Assembly: GCA_017962845.1 (NCBI GenBank) | Contig: JAGCUN010000015.1 | Location: forward strand, 20,539-84,538 | Length of the DNA: 64,000 nt | Source of the DNA: Bacteroidales bacterium | GTDB taxonomy: Bacteria > Bacteroidota > Bacteroidia > Bacteroidales > WCHB1-69 | Direction of reading: 5' to 3' | Part shown: piece by piece, positions 15,909 through 24,668 of the stretch | How positions within the stretch are numbered: the first letter of the stretch is position 1 | How the letters are laid out: each line of letters opens with the position of its first letter | Made by a program: the position numbers and the translations under genes | The notes under the pieces: generated by a model | The model's input: only the letters and a program-made list of their open reading frames with translations | What the model was told of the DNA's origin: nothing | The model's database searches: none

Positions 15909-16817
15909 TTATTTCAAAGTTAAGTAATCCAATGGGTTAAGGGGAAATCCGTTGTGCCACAGCTCGAAGTGGAGGTGGTTGCCCTTGTTGGTGATGCCAC
16001 TATGCCCCATTCGGGCGATGGGTTCTCCTGCGGCCACTTTGGCCCCCTTGCTCTTGAGCAAGACTTGGTTGTTTTTGTAGATAGTCAGCACGTTATCATG
16101 GTGCTGGATGATGATGACGTTGCCGTCGGTCACATCATAGCCGGCAAAAACCACCATTCCCTCGGCGGCACTGGTGACGAGCGTACCCTCACGGTTGGCC
16201 ACATCGATACCATATTGGTTTTTGGGAACATTGTATGCGGTAACGATGGTGCCGGTTGTGGGCGGCTGCAGGAACAAGTTTTGGATGTCGGCGCGGGCGC
16301 TGATGGAGACCCCGTCATTCTGCTGGCGCGAATTCACGGCCGCCAGCAGGTCGCCAGCCTCCTCCCGCAATGCCATTTCGCTCTCGGAAGGCTCTGTGGC
16401 TTCCTCCAGCGACTTGCCGTCGGCTGTCACCACACCGCCCTGCGGCGCAGGACCCATCGTGTCGAGACTGTTTTCATCCATCACCTGCAAAAGATGCTGG
16501 AGATAAACCTCGTTGCGGTCGTATTTCGACTGCAAGTCCGCCACCTTTTGGGCAGTCTCCTTGAACTTGCGGTGCTCCTCTGGAGTGGTATAACCCGGAA
16601 TGTAGTAGCGCAGCGGGGTGAAAGCGATAATGACCGCCGTAAGCGACACCAACACCACCGCTGAAACCATCACCGTAACGAAGATGTTGCGGGGACTCAG
16701 CAGGAAGGTGAAACTGTCGTGGTGGGTGGTCTCATTGCGGATGATCAGCTGGTGCTTAACGCTCCAGTTTTTCCGCAATCGGTTCCAGAAATTTCGCCAC
16801 TGGGTGAACTTTGCCAT
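15909..16817 (-). CDS. M23 (LytM)-family envelope protein, membrane-anchored, first Zn ligand altered
   Basis: The 302-residue protein has a short basic N-terminus, one membrane helix (about 43-68), a helical or coiled-coil linker (about 80-125) and a C-terminal LytM fold. The fold is shown by IDVANREGTLVTSAAEGMVV, NVIIIQHHDNVLTIY and GNHLHFELW. The HxH pair near the C-terminus is present. The upstream zinc-ligand site, normally HxGID, reads NQYGID, with Gln in place of His. It may therefore be a regulator of cell-wall hydrolysis rather than an endopeptidase. It lies 38 bases after the aminotransferase gene. Confidence 0.88.
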   Translation of the reverse strand: MAKFTQWRNFWNRLRKNWSVKHQLIIRNETTHHDSFTFLLSPRNIFVTVMVSAVVLVSLTAVIIAFTPLRYYIPGYTTPEEHRKFKETAQKVADLQSKYDRNEVYLQHLLQVMDENSLDTMGPAPQGGVVTADGKSLEEATEPSESEMALREEAGDLLAAVNSRQQNDGVSISARADIQNLFLQPPTTGTIVTAYNVPKNQYGIDVANREGTLVTSAAEGMVVFAGYDVTDGNVIIIQHHDNVLTIYKNNQVLLKSKGAKVAAGEPIARMGHSGITNKGNHLHFELWHNGFPLNPLDYLTLK

Positions 16818-16855
16818 TCCCTACAGGTTATAACAACTAACTGTTATACAATTTG

Positions 16856-18088
16856 TTATTTCATTTTCACAACCGCTTCGCGAATGCGGCGCATAGCCTC
16901 ACGGAGTTTCTCCTCAGAGGTAGCATAGGAAAGGCGCACACAACGGTCATCCCCAAATGCCGCACCCATCACAAGTGCCACATTGGCATCGTAAAGGATG
17001 TACATGCAGAAGTCGGTGGAGTTCTCGATGGTGGTTTTGTTATACGTTTTGGCGAAGACGGAGTCGGCGGGCACTTGCTTGCCGTACAGCTCGCTAATGT
17101 CGGGGAAGAAATAGAAGGCACCCTTCGGCAGACGCACCTTGAAACCCGGGATTTGGCAGAGCAAATCATATACTAAGTCTCTGCGTTTCAAGAAGATATT
17201 GCGCATATTGATAATATCATCTGAAATGGCAGGATCCATCTGCATGGCCTTGATGGTGGCGCGTTGTGCGATGGAGCAGGTGGCAGAAGTAACCTGTCCT
17301 TGCAGTTTGTTACACGCCTTGGCGATGGCCACGGGGGCACCGATGAAACCGATACGCCAGCCGGTCATGGCGAAACCTTTAGCCACACCGTTCACGGTCA
17401 CGGTACGTTCTTTCATCCAGTCGAACTGGGCCATGCTCTCGTGTTTTCCTTCGAAGTTGATATGCTCGTAGATCTCGTCAGCCAGAACGATGACGTTGGG
17501 ATAGTCGCGGAGCACTTCGGCCAGCGCCTTCAGCTCCTCGCGGGAATAGAGCATACCCGTCGGGTTGGAGGGACTGCTGAAGATCATCATTTTGGTCTTG
17601 GGGGTGAGGGCAGCACGAAGCTGGTCGGGGGTCACCTTGAAATCATTTTCGATGGTGGTCTGGATATAGACCGACTTGCCTTCAGCCAGCTGCACAACAG
17701 CCTTGTAGGACACCCAGTAGGGGGCGGGAATCACCACCTCGTCGCCTGGGTCAACCAAAGCCATCACCACCTGATAGATAGATTGTTTTGCTCCCGTTGA
17801 AACGATAATCTGGTCGGGAGTATAGTCGAGGTTATTATCTCTTTTGAATTTTGCACAGATGGCTTTTTTGAGTTCGGGATAGCCCGGTACGGGCGGATAG
17901 TGGGTCCAATTCTCATCAATGGCGGTTTTGGCGGCCTCTTTCACCACTTCCGGGGTGTTGAAGTCGGGTTCGCCGATGCTGAGTTTGATAACATCCTTGC
18001 CTGCTTCGGCCAATTCGTTGGCAATCTGGGTCATCGCAAGGGTTTCTGAAGGCGGCATGCTGCTAATTCTTTGAGAAATAAGTGCCAT
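16856..18088 (-). CDS. PLP-dependent aminotransferase, aspartate aminotransferase class
   Basis: A 410-residue fold-type I aminotransferase of subclass Ib. Characteristic segments are IKLSIGEPDFNTPEVV, VSTGAKQSIYQVVMAL, PAPYWVSYKAVV, SSPSNPTGMLYSREEL and VLADEIYEHI. The PLP lysine lies in TVNGVAKGFAMTGWRIGF. It probably transfers amino groups between aspartate or glutamate and 2-oxo acids. Its exact substrate cannot be read from the sequence. It heads an operon with the M23 protein and the conserved hypothetical, under a TATCTTTG promoter element at 18136. Confidence 0.92.
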   Translation of the reverse strand: MALISQRISSMPPSETLAMTQIANELAEAGKDVIKLSIGEPDFNTPEVVKEAAKTAIDENWTHYPPVPGYPELKKAICAKFKRDNNLDYTPDQIIVSTGAKQSIYQVVMALVDPGDEVVIPAPYWVSYKAVVQLAEGKSVYIQTTIENDFKVTPDQLRAALTPKTKMMIFSSPSNPTGMLYSREELKALAEVLRDYPNVIVLADEIYEHINFEGKHESMAQFDWMKERTVTVNGVAKGFAMTGWRIGFIGAPVAIAKACNKLQGQVTSATCSIAQRATIKAMQMDPAISDDIINMRNIFLKRRDLVYDLLCQIPGFKVRLPKGAFYFFPDISELYGKQVPADSVFAKTYNKTTIENSTDFCMYILYDANVALVMGAAFGDDRCVRLSYATSEEKLREAMRRIREAVVKMK

Positions 18089-18135
18089 AATTCAATTTTT
18101 TTATTAGAAAAATAATTTAATGATTTTCGAAGGTG

Positions 18136-18143
18136 CAAAGATA
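18136..18143 (-). promoter_or_regulatory. -7 element of the aminotransferase operon
   Basis: TATCTTTG on the minus strand, 47 bases before the ATG at 18088. It overlaps the last codons of the upstream interrupted gene. Confidence 0.65.
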
Positions 18144-18147
18144 CAAA

Positions 18148-19305
18148 TTATTCGGCAAAAATCTTCTTATGCAAGGGGAATTCTTCATTGAGCTCCCCTG
18201 AATAGTAAAAGTCATTGCCCAAAACGCCGAAAGTATAGACACGGCCTCCCACCGAAACATGCGAACCACCGCAACGGGGTGAAGGGTTGGGCTTGGAGGC
18301 GCTGAAACCGAGGTTGAAGAGTGTGCAAAGCACATCAGGACGATCGGAAATGTCATAACCGGCGCGCTTCCACTGGAGCATCGTCTGGTGCAGGATACAT
18401 CCGGCATAGATAAAGGAGTAGAGGTGGTCGCGATAGTCCACCAGCCGGTTGAAGCGGGCGGTGGTAAGATCATGCATCTGGGAAGTGTCGTAGTCGAGGA
18501 TATGCTCATACTTTTTCCCCATGTAATATACCGAGGTAGAGTCTTTCAGGTTGCGTTCCACAGCGGCGGCGGTGAAGTCCTTGATGCCATTGACACCGAG
18601 TTAGAACTGCGACTGCACACTCATAACGGCGGGACCAAGGTAGCGTTTCACATCCTCGCGATGCGAATTGAAAAGGCGGATCTGCTCACCCACGGTACAA
18701 GCGGCGATCAGGCGCGGATCAACGCCGGTGATTTCTCCCGCCTTACGGATTTTTTCGGCATCATTCACCATAGCACGCTTCAGGGCCGGCCAACCTGGGT
18801 CGTTCATCCACGGGATGGCATTGTCGGTGGAGGTAGAGGCAGGATACCGCGCTATCAGAGCGTTCACCTCCTGCAACAACTCCGTGAATTTCTTGCCATT
18901 GTCGGTCTCCTGCATGTACATGTTGCTGGCATACACCATACGATTCACCATTTCAGGGTCGTTCATGTCCCGGTCAGCATCGTAAATGAGGTGGGCGTTG
19001 GTGGGGAAAAAACGGTTGAGCACCGCCAGCTGAATATAGTTCTGCAATTGCGCGGAATAGATCTTTGACGAATCCGTCAGCCCTCCCATCTCCTTATAAT
19101 TCGCCAAATAGCGGTTGTTGGGATCAATGCCACCCTCGTCGTTGGTGAGGCCGATTTTATAAACAGCCCATGCGAAAACGATACCCAGCGCAAAAAGCGC
19201 CAGCAAATGAAGTCCAATTTGGTAAATTTTCGAACGGACTTTCAGCGTTTTCCAAGCCTTAAAAAAAGACTTTTTCTCTGTGTTTGTTAGGTTTTCTTGC
19301 GACAT
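18148..19305 (-). pseudogene. Membrane-anchored lysozyme-fold-like protein interrupted by an in-frame TAA
   Basis: One continuous minus-strand frame encodes a 385-codon protein broken only by TAA at 18601-18603. The N-terminal part (234 codons, MSQENLTNTEKK) has a membrane helix at about 27-48 and GVDPRLIAACTVGEQIRLF. Beyond the stop the frame continues LGVNGIKDFTAAAVERNL and runs 140 more codons to EFPLHKKIFAE. The GEQ and GVNGIKDFTA elements straddling the stop resemble the catalytic Glu and G-IK-TA motifs of lytic-transglycosylase-like folds. The change could be a real nonsense mutation (for example TCA to TAA), a base-call error, or suppressed. The start at 19338 is rejected because it lies upstream of the promoter element. 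Confidence 0.75.
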
Positions 19306-19327
19306 TCCTATATCAAAAATTGAAGCG

Positions 19328-19335
19328 CAAAAGTA
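19328..19335 (-). promoter_or_regulatory. -7 element of the interrupted gene
   Basis: TACTTTTG on the minus strand, 22 bases before the ATG at 19305. Confidence 0.65.
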
Positions 19336-19462
19336 CAATTATTTTCCTCTCTAACTATATAATTTCTAAAAAATTCCTGCTCTCAAAAAAACATCATTTT
19401 TTATGGCCATTTTTTATTTTTTTAATATGAAAAATAATTATAAAAAGAATAAAAAAATTGCT

Positions 19463-19470
19463 TATTTTTG
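19463..19470 (+). promoter_or_regulatory. -7 element of the DUF6913-dapA operon
   Basis: TATTTTTG 32 bases before the ATG at 19503. An in-frame start at 19458 lies upstream of it and is rejected. Confidence 0.7.
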
Positions 19471-19502
19471 CGCTTTTGAAAATATTGGCAAAAACTATAG
19501 AG

Positions 19503-20039
19503 ATGAATTTTGTACAAAAGTATTTTGCAAAAAAATATATTACTGAAAATAAGAAGGTTAGGACACCAGAAGTGGTCTCTTTGAGAGATGCAAAAAATGT
19601 GGGAATTCTCTGCAACATCTCCACCGAGGACACCTATAAGGACATTTACGCTGTTTTCTCTAAGCTTCAGAATCCCACCCGCAACGTGTGGATGGCAGGC
19701 TATATCGACAACAAACTCATCCCGTTCTACTGTTTGCAACAACTGTCAGCCGACTACTTCTGCAACAAAGACCTTAACTGGTACGGCAAACCCAAGAAGG
19801 AACAGATCTTGAATTTCTGTGAGACCGAATTCGACATTCTGCTGGATTTCTCACATGACGTTTACGATCCCCTTCGTTTCATCATGGCCATCACGCCAGC
19901 CAAATTCATCATCGGTTCCGAAAAACAAAATGCTGACCTCTACGACCTGCTTATCCAGTCGGAACATGACCTGACGAATATGGAATTGCTGAAAAACATC
20001 ACTCATTATACTAACCAACTTTCAGGAAAACAGTCATGA
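19503..20039 (+). CDS. DUF6913 family protein
   Basis: A 178-residue cytoplasmic protein (MNFVQKYFAKKYI) without recognisable catalytic motifs. Segments such as NVGILCNISTEDTYKDIYAV, FDILLDFSHDVYDPLRFIMA and ITPAKFIIGSEKQNADLYDL match a Bacteroidota-specific family that commonly precedes dapA. It overlaps dapA by 4 bases (ATGA), so translation is coupled. The function is unknown; linkage to lysine/diaminopimelate synthesis is by neighbourhood only. Confidence 0.85.
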   Translation: MNFVQKYFAKKYITENKKVRTPEVVSLRDAKNVGILCNISTEDTYKDIYAVFSKLQNPTRNVWMAGYIDNKLIPFYCLQQLSADYFCNKDLNWYGKPKKEQILNFCETEFDILLDFSHDVYDPLRFIMAITPAKFIIGSEKQNADLYDLLIQSEHDLTNMELLKNITHYTNQLSGKQS

Positions 20040-20917
20040 ACAATCGTTTGAAAGGAACTGGAGCTGCACTTGTCACGCCGTTTCACCCCGACGGAAGCAT
20101 CGACTTTGGTTGTTTGGCGAAATTGGTAGAAAACCTGATTGCAAATGGAGTGGACTACTTGGTGACCACCTGCACCACCAGCGAAACGCCCACGCTGACG
20201 GAAGCGGAAAAAGATGAGATTGTGGCTTGCGTGGTGAAAGCGAATGCAGGACGCGTGGCCATCGTACGCGGTCTCGGCGGTCCCAACACGAAAGAGATTG
20301 CCGAACAGCTGCGCACCAAAGACTTTACCGGCGTGGATGCCATCCTGTCGGTAACGCCCTTCTACAACCGTCCCAACCAAGAAGGTATCTATCAGCACTA
20401 TAAGATTTTAGCTTCCTGCACTCCCCTCCCCCTCATCCTCTACAACGTGCCCGGCCGCACAGGATGCAATATCGAGGCCGACACCACACTCCGCATAGCC
20501 AACGACTTCCCCAACATCGTGGCCGTGAAGGAGGCATCGGGCAATATGAACCAGATCATGAAGGTCATCGCCCACAAGCCCACAGAATTTTCTGTTCTCT
20601 CGGGCGACGATGCCATCACCCTGCCGCTTTTGGCCGCCGGCGTTGACGGCGTCATCTCGGTGGTAGCCAACGCTTTCCCGAAAGAGGTGAGCGACATGGT
20701 GCGCCTCGCCCGTCGCAACCAGTTCGACGAGGCCCGCAAAATCCACCTCCGCCTCCTCGACTTCACCCAGGCCTGCTTCAAAGAGGGCAGCCCCGCCGGC
20801 ATCAAAGCCCTGCTCGCCCTTCAAGGCAAAATGGACAACACCTTGCGACTGCCATTAGTGCCCGTCTCCCAAGAATTATCTGCTCATTTTGCAAAACTTT
20901 TATCTGATTTTCAATAA
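20036..20917 (+). CDS. dapA: 4-hydroxy-tetrahydrodipicolinate synthase
   Basis: A 293-residue (beta/alpha)8 class I aldolase that condenses pyruvate with aspartate semialdehyde, the first step of the diaminopimelate/lysine branch. The Schiff-base Lys lies in IVAVKEASGN, and the catalytic Tyr in LILYNVPGRTG with the Arg that binds the semialdehyde. The usual GTTGE(S/T)PTL motif reads CTTSETPTL but keeps the key Thr pair. The length is normal. It is the second gene of the operon, followed after 10 bases by the M14 peptidase gene; dapB is elsewhere in the window (39680). Confidence 0.95.
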   Translation: MNNRLKGTGAALVTPFHPDGSIDFGCLAKLVENLIANGVDYLVTTCTTSETPTLTEAEKDEIVACVVKANAGRVAIVRGLGGPNTKEIAEQLRTKDFTGVDAILSVTPFYNRPNQEGIYQHYKILASCTPLPLILYNVPGRTGCNIEADTTLRIANDFPNIVAVKEASGNMNQIMKVIAHKPTEFSVLSGDDAITLPLLAAGVDGVISVVANAFPKEVSDMVRLARRNQFDEARKIHLRLLDFTQACFKEGSPAGIKALLALQGKMDNTLRLPLVPVSQELSAHFAKLLSDFQ

Positions 20918-20927
20918 ATTATATATT

Positions 20928-23879
20928 ATGAAAAGAATTTTTATCACCCTAACCTTTCTTTTCGGAATCACCCTCTCTCTTTTCGCCCAAAGCACAAGAG
21001 AAGAGTTGGTCAACAACGACCGCGACTTTCTCTATGTGGTGGCAAAAGTGAATACCAAAGCCGAGGTGAACGCCCTGTCGCGCAACTTCTCGGTCGATAA
21101 CTGTCCATTTGATGAGCGCACCGGACAGTATGCCGTGCGCATCTACCTCGCACGCCACGAGTACGACGCCTTCGCCGCCCTCAACCTGCCTTTTGAAATC
21201 ATTGCCGCCGAACGTCCGTCTGCCATGGTCACCGACGACATCAACGACTTCACCACCAACTGGAACAAATACCCCTCCTACGAGGTGTATGTGGAACTGA
21301 TGCAGAGGTTCCAGCAGAACTTTCCGCAGCTCTGCAAAATCGACACTATCTTGGCCGCCACTCCCTGCACTTCGCGCCCTCACATGCTGATGGCCGCCCA
21401 TATCAGCACCACCCTCGGACAGTCCGCCGACAAGCCGGCGTTTCTCTACTCCTCCACCATGCACGGCGACGAGGTGGTGGGCTACTACATGATGCTCCGT
21501 CTCATCGACTACATCCTCAACAACGCCACCACCGACCCGATGGTGCAGAACGTACTCCAGAACGTGGATTTGTATATCTGTCCGTTGGAGAACCCTGACG
21601 GCACCTATCATTCCGCCAACGACCGAATCAGCTCCAGCTATTCCACCCGTTACAACTGGAACAATGTGGATATGAACCGCAACTACCCATACTTGCCCGG
21701 TGTTTCTGGCAGCGCCAACGTGCAGCCTGAAACACAAGCCATTATCAACTGGGTGCAAGACAAGCATTTCGTGATGTCGGTGAACTTCCACGGCGGGGCC
21801 GAGCTCACCAACTTCCCGTGGGACACCTGGGCCAGCAATACCCGAATGCACGCCGACGATGCATGGTTCCGCTACATCTGCCAGAACTATGTGGATGACT
21901 GTCAAGCCATTGACCCGACCTATATGGTAGGTGAAACCGCCTACAACCCGGGCTGCGGCGCCGTGACCGAAGGCGGCGACTGGTACGAAATCACTGGTTC
22001 TCGCCAAGACTATATGAACTACTACCAGCACTGCCGCGAAGTGACCATGGAGGTGCATTTCGACAAGGTGGTGACCTCCTCGTCGGAGCTTCCCTCCTAC
22101 TGGACCAACAGCAAGAATGCGTTGCTCAACTACGTGATGGAGTGTACCTACGGCTTCCGCGGCCTCGTGACCGATGCGGTGACGGGAGAGCCGGTGGAGG
22201 CTAAGATTTTTGTGGAGAACCACGACACCTTCAACTCGGAGGTCTATTCGCACCTGCCGGTGGGCGCTTACTACCGTCCCATCAAGGCCGGCACCTACAC
22301 CGTAACCGTTTCCGCCGACTGCTATGAAAGCCAGACCTTTACGATTACCACCACCGATGGTGCCAGCGTACGCCGCGACGTGCAACTCCAGCCGCTGGTT
22401 TCCGCCCCGCAGGTCGCCGACCAGCATATCCTTGCTGGCCAAACCGCCACACTGACCGCCAACTCCACCCATACCATCAAATGGTACAACTCGGCAACAG
22501 CTACCAACCCCATCGCTACCGGCAACACCTACACCACTCCCGCACTGACCCAAACTACCGTCTATTATGTTGAGGAACAGGCCACTGACAACGGCACCAC
22601 CTGCGTGAGCGAGCGCACCAGCGCTACCGTTTACGTGACCGAAGGTACACACGACACCGTTCACGGCTACCTCACCGTGGATACCTGCGACTCATATACC
22701 ATCAATGGACAAACCTACACCGTTTCGGGTTGCTACCTCATCACCTTCCCCTACGGCGGGCAGAATTATGCCGACAGCATCCTGCACCTGAGCCTCAATA
22801 TACACAGCAGTTACGAGATTACGGTGCAAGAAACCCACACAGTAGGCGAGACATACTATGTCGGAGGCATCGCCCACACCGCTGATGAAGCCGGCACCTT
22901 CACCTACGACCTCACGTTGCATACCCAGTTCGGCTGCGACAGTATCGTACATTATATCATTCAAGTCAATGCGATTCCCGCCGCCTACTCCGACCTCTCC
23001 CTTACCGACTGTGGTTTTATCACTTACGAAAACGAAACTTACACAGAATCAGGAAACTACAATGTGGTTTATCCGGGCGCGGCTGCCAACCATGGCGACA
23101 GCATCCTCATTCTTCATCTCACCATCTACCCCACTTACGACATCAATGTCAGCGAAATTGTATCGGTAGGAGACACATATTATGTTGAAGGACAGCCCTA
23201 TACGGCTATCATGGCGGGCACCTTTACCTACGACCGCTTCCACGCTACCGATCATGGCTGCGATAGCATCATCCATTATATCTTTTATGTGAGCGATGCC
23301 AACTTCACCTTTGGCGAACTGACGCTGGACGAATGCATTCCGTTCTCTTACGAAGGACAAATCTTGACGATGGATGGCGACTACACCTTCTTCTATCCTG
23401 GAGCGGGAGTAAACGGTGCCGATAGCACCTTGGTCATTCACCTCACCCTGCACCCCTCCTACGAAGAGACCGTGGAGGTGCATCTTGCCTTAGGTGAGCA
23501 TTACGACCTCGACGGATATGACTTTTATTCTGAACAGGCTGGAATCTATCCCTTTGACCGCGAATATGAAAGCGCTTTCGGATGTGATAGTATTGTACAC
23601 TACAACCTCATCGTGGGCAATGTAGGTATAGAGGAGATGAATGGTGGAAAGCCGTTCATCACTCCCAATCCCACCACCGACCAGTGCCACATTAACGGCT
23701 TGCAGGAAGGCAGCAACGTTGAGGTACGTATCTTCAACACCTACGGACAGTTGGTGAAGAGCGTGGTGGTGGATGCCCAGCAAGCCACGCTCAACTTAGA
23801 GGGCTTGAAGAGCGGCACCTATTTTATTCAAATCATTGAAAATAGAGGAATTACTACGCAAAAAATCATCAAACTATAG
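20928..23879 (+). CDS. Secreted M14 zinc carboxypeptidase with T9SS type A sorting domain
   Basis: The 983-residue precursor starts with a signal peptide (MKRIFITLTFLFGITLSLFA). The peptidase domain (about 110-400) has the Zn motif HGDE in SSTMHGDEVVGYYM, a further His in VNFHGGAEL, DMNRNYPYLPG, and the general-base Glu in TMEVHFDK. A carboxypeptidase-regulatory-like domain follows (FRGLVTDAVTGEPVEAKIFV), then an Ig-like segment and three approximately 100-residue repeats, each ending near GCDSI(V/I)HY. The C-terminus is a Por_Secre_tail domain (ITPNPTTDQCHI ... GTYFIQI). It is expected at the cell surface, comparable to CPG70 of Porphyromonas. The ATG at 20928 is chosen over 20889 because it directly precedes the signal peptide. 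Confidence 0.92.
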   Translation: MKRIFITLTFLFGITLSLFAQSTREELVNNDRDFLYVVAKVNTKAEVNALSRNFSVDNCPFDERTGQYAVRIYLARHEYDAFAALNLPFEIIAAERPSAMVTDDINDFTTNWNKYPSYEVYVELMQRFQQNFPQLCKIDTILAATPCTSRPHMLMAAHISTTLGQSADKPAFLYSSTMHGDEVVGYYMMLRLIDYILNNATTDPMVQNVLQNVDLYICPLENPDGTYHSANDRISSSYSTRYNWNNVDMNRNYPYLPGVSGSANVQPETQAIINWVQDKHFVMSVNFHGGAELTNFPWDTWASNTRMHADDAWFRYICQNYVDDCQAIDPTYMVGETAYNPGCGAVTEGGDWYEITGSRQDYMNYYQHCREVTMEVHFDKVVTSSSELPSYWTNSKNALLNYVMECTYGFRGLVTDAVTGEPVEAKIFVENHDTFNSEVYSHLPVGAYYRPIKAGTYTVTVSADCYESQTFTITTTDGASVRRDVQLQPLVSAPQVADQHILAGQTATLTANSTHTIKWYNSATATNPIATGNTYTTPALTQTTVYYVEEQATDNGTTCVSERTSATVYVTEGTHDTVHGYLTVDTCDSYTINGQTYTVSGCYLITFPYGGQNYADSILHLSLNIHSSYEITVQETHTVGETYYVGGIAHTADEAGTFTYDLTLHTQFGCDSIVHYIIQVNAIPAAYSDLSLTDCGFITYENETYTESGNYNVVYPGAAANHGDSILILHLTIYPTYDINVSEIVSVGDTYYVEGQPYTAIMAGTFTYDRFHATDHGCDSIIHYIFYVSDANFTFGELTLDECIPFSYEGQILTMDGDYTFFYPGAGVNGADSTLVIHLTLHPSYEETVEVHLALGEHYDLDGYDFYSEQAGIYPFDREYESAFGCDSIVHYNLIVGNVGIEEMNGGKPFITPNPTTDQCHINGLQEGSNVEVRIFNTYGQLVKSVVVDAQQATLNLEGLKSGTYFIQIIENRGITTQKIIKL

Positions 23880-23897
23880 TCACCCACTTGATTGGAC

Positions 23898-24395
23898 ATG
23901 AAAACTTTTGAAATCAAGACCACCTTTACCGTTTACGAATCCGAGGCTGAGTTGTCGGAGGAGGATCAGAAGTTGTTAAAGATGGCGCGTAATGCGGCCA
24001 GCCGGGCCTATGCGGTTTATTCGCAGTTTCATGTAGGGGCGGCGTTGCTGCTCGACAATGGTGAGATTTTGACGGGCAACAACCAGGAGAACTGCGCCTA
24101 CCCGTCGGGGCTGTGTGCGGAGCGCACGACTGCTTTCTATGCTTCATCGCGGTTTCCGGGCGTGCCGTTCAAGAAACTGGTCATCACGGCTGTCAATCCG
24201 CAGAGCACGCTCACCACGCCGGTGCCGCCGTGCGGGGCTTGCCGCCAGGTGCTGTCGGAGTACGAGCAGCGGGGCGGGCATCCCATCACGGTGCTGATGG
24301 CCGGACAGGAGGGCGAGATCTGGCAGGTGAACTCCGTACAGGACCTGCTGCCGCTCACCTTTTCCGACTCCTATCTGCCGGACATGACAATATAG
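23898..24395 (+). CDS. cdd: Cytidine deaminase
   Basis: A 165-residue zinc deaminase of pyrimidine salvage (cytidine and deoxycytidine to uridines). The zinc site is complete: SGLCAERTTAFYAS (Cys with catalytic Glu) and PPCGACRQVLSE (two Cys). QFHVGAALL and NQENCAYPSG bind the nucleoside. An in-frame TTG 6 bases upstream is less likely than this ATG. It lies 18 bases after the peptidase gene and probably ends that operon. Confidence 0.95.
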   Translation: MKTFEIKTTFTVYESEAELSEEDQKLLKMARNAASRAYAVYSQFHVGAALLLDNGEILTGNNQENCAYPSGLCAERTTAFYASSRFPGVPFKKLVITAVNPQSTLTTPVPPCGACRQVLSEYEQRGGHPITVLMAGQEGEIWQVNSVQDLLPLTFSDSYLPDMTI

Positions 24396-24408
24396 GGGGA
24401 CGGAGGAA

Positions 24409-24481
24409 ATGTACAATTGACAATGTACAATTGACAATGAACAATGAGTGGGGATGCGGTTATGCGAGGATGCGGGGCAAG
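24409..24481. repeat. Intergenic repeat block, copy 1 (left flank of the DUF3990 operon)
   Basis: Two tandem copies of ATGTACAATTGACA (24409-24436) lead into a 41-bp unit at 24441-24481, which begins ACAATGAGTGGGGATG and ends GGATGCGGGGCAAG. The same unit recurs at 25756-25796 with one mismatch (C/T), in the same orientation. Between them lie the four small DUF3791/DUF3990-module genes. Confidence 0.9.
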
Positions 24482-24518
24482 CAAAAAATTGCCTTTGATG
24501 TATTTAGCTGCCCAATAA

Positions 24519-24662
24519 CTACGGCTGCTGAGGATGGTTTTCTTCTTCTACCATTTGTAGAGCCTCTTCCCGCGACACCTTTCTGTATTTTCCTTTAGCT
24601 TCATCATAAACATAAACACGTTTAGGATTTTTTCGGAACAATAATGCAAGGGATTTTTTCAC
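24519..24662 (-). CDS. Small 47-residue basic/acidic protein, end of the DUF3990 operon
   Basis: A GTG-start frame begins 6 bases beyond the stop of the 70-residue gene and runs 47 codons to TAG. The product starts VKKSLALLFRKNPKRVYVYD and continues with EAKGKYRKVSREEALQMVEE, a basic N-terminal half and a Glu-rich C-terminal half. Alternating Tyr/Val strand followed by an amphipathic helix looks protein-like rather than random. The tight position and sense orientation make it a likely fourth gene of the operon. There is no ATG start and I recognise no family. Confidence 0.55.
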   Translation of the reverse strand: MKKSLALLFRKNPKRVYVYDEAKGKYRKVSREEALQMVEEENHPQQP

Positions 24663-24668
24663 ATAATC

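Noticed and set aside
20949..22664. 571-codon open frame antisense to the M14 peptidase gene
   Set aside because: Val/Gly/His-rich antisense product of a codon-biased gene; the peptidase on the plus strand has clear motifs.
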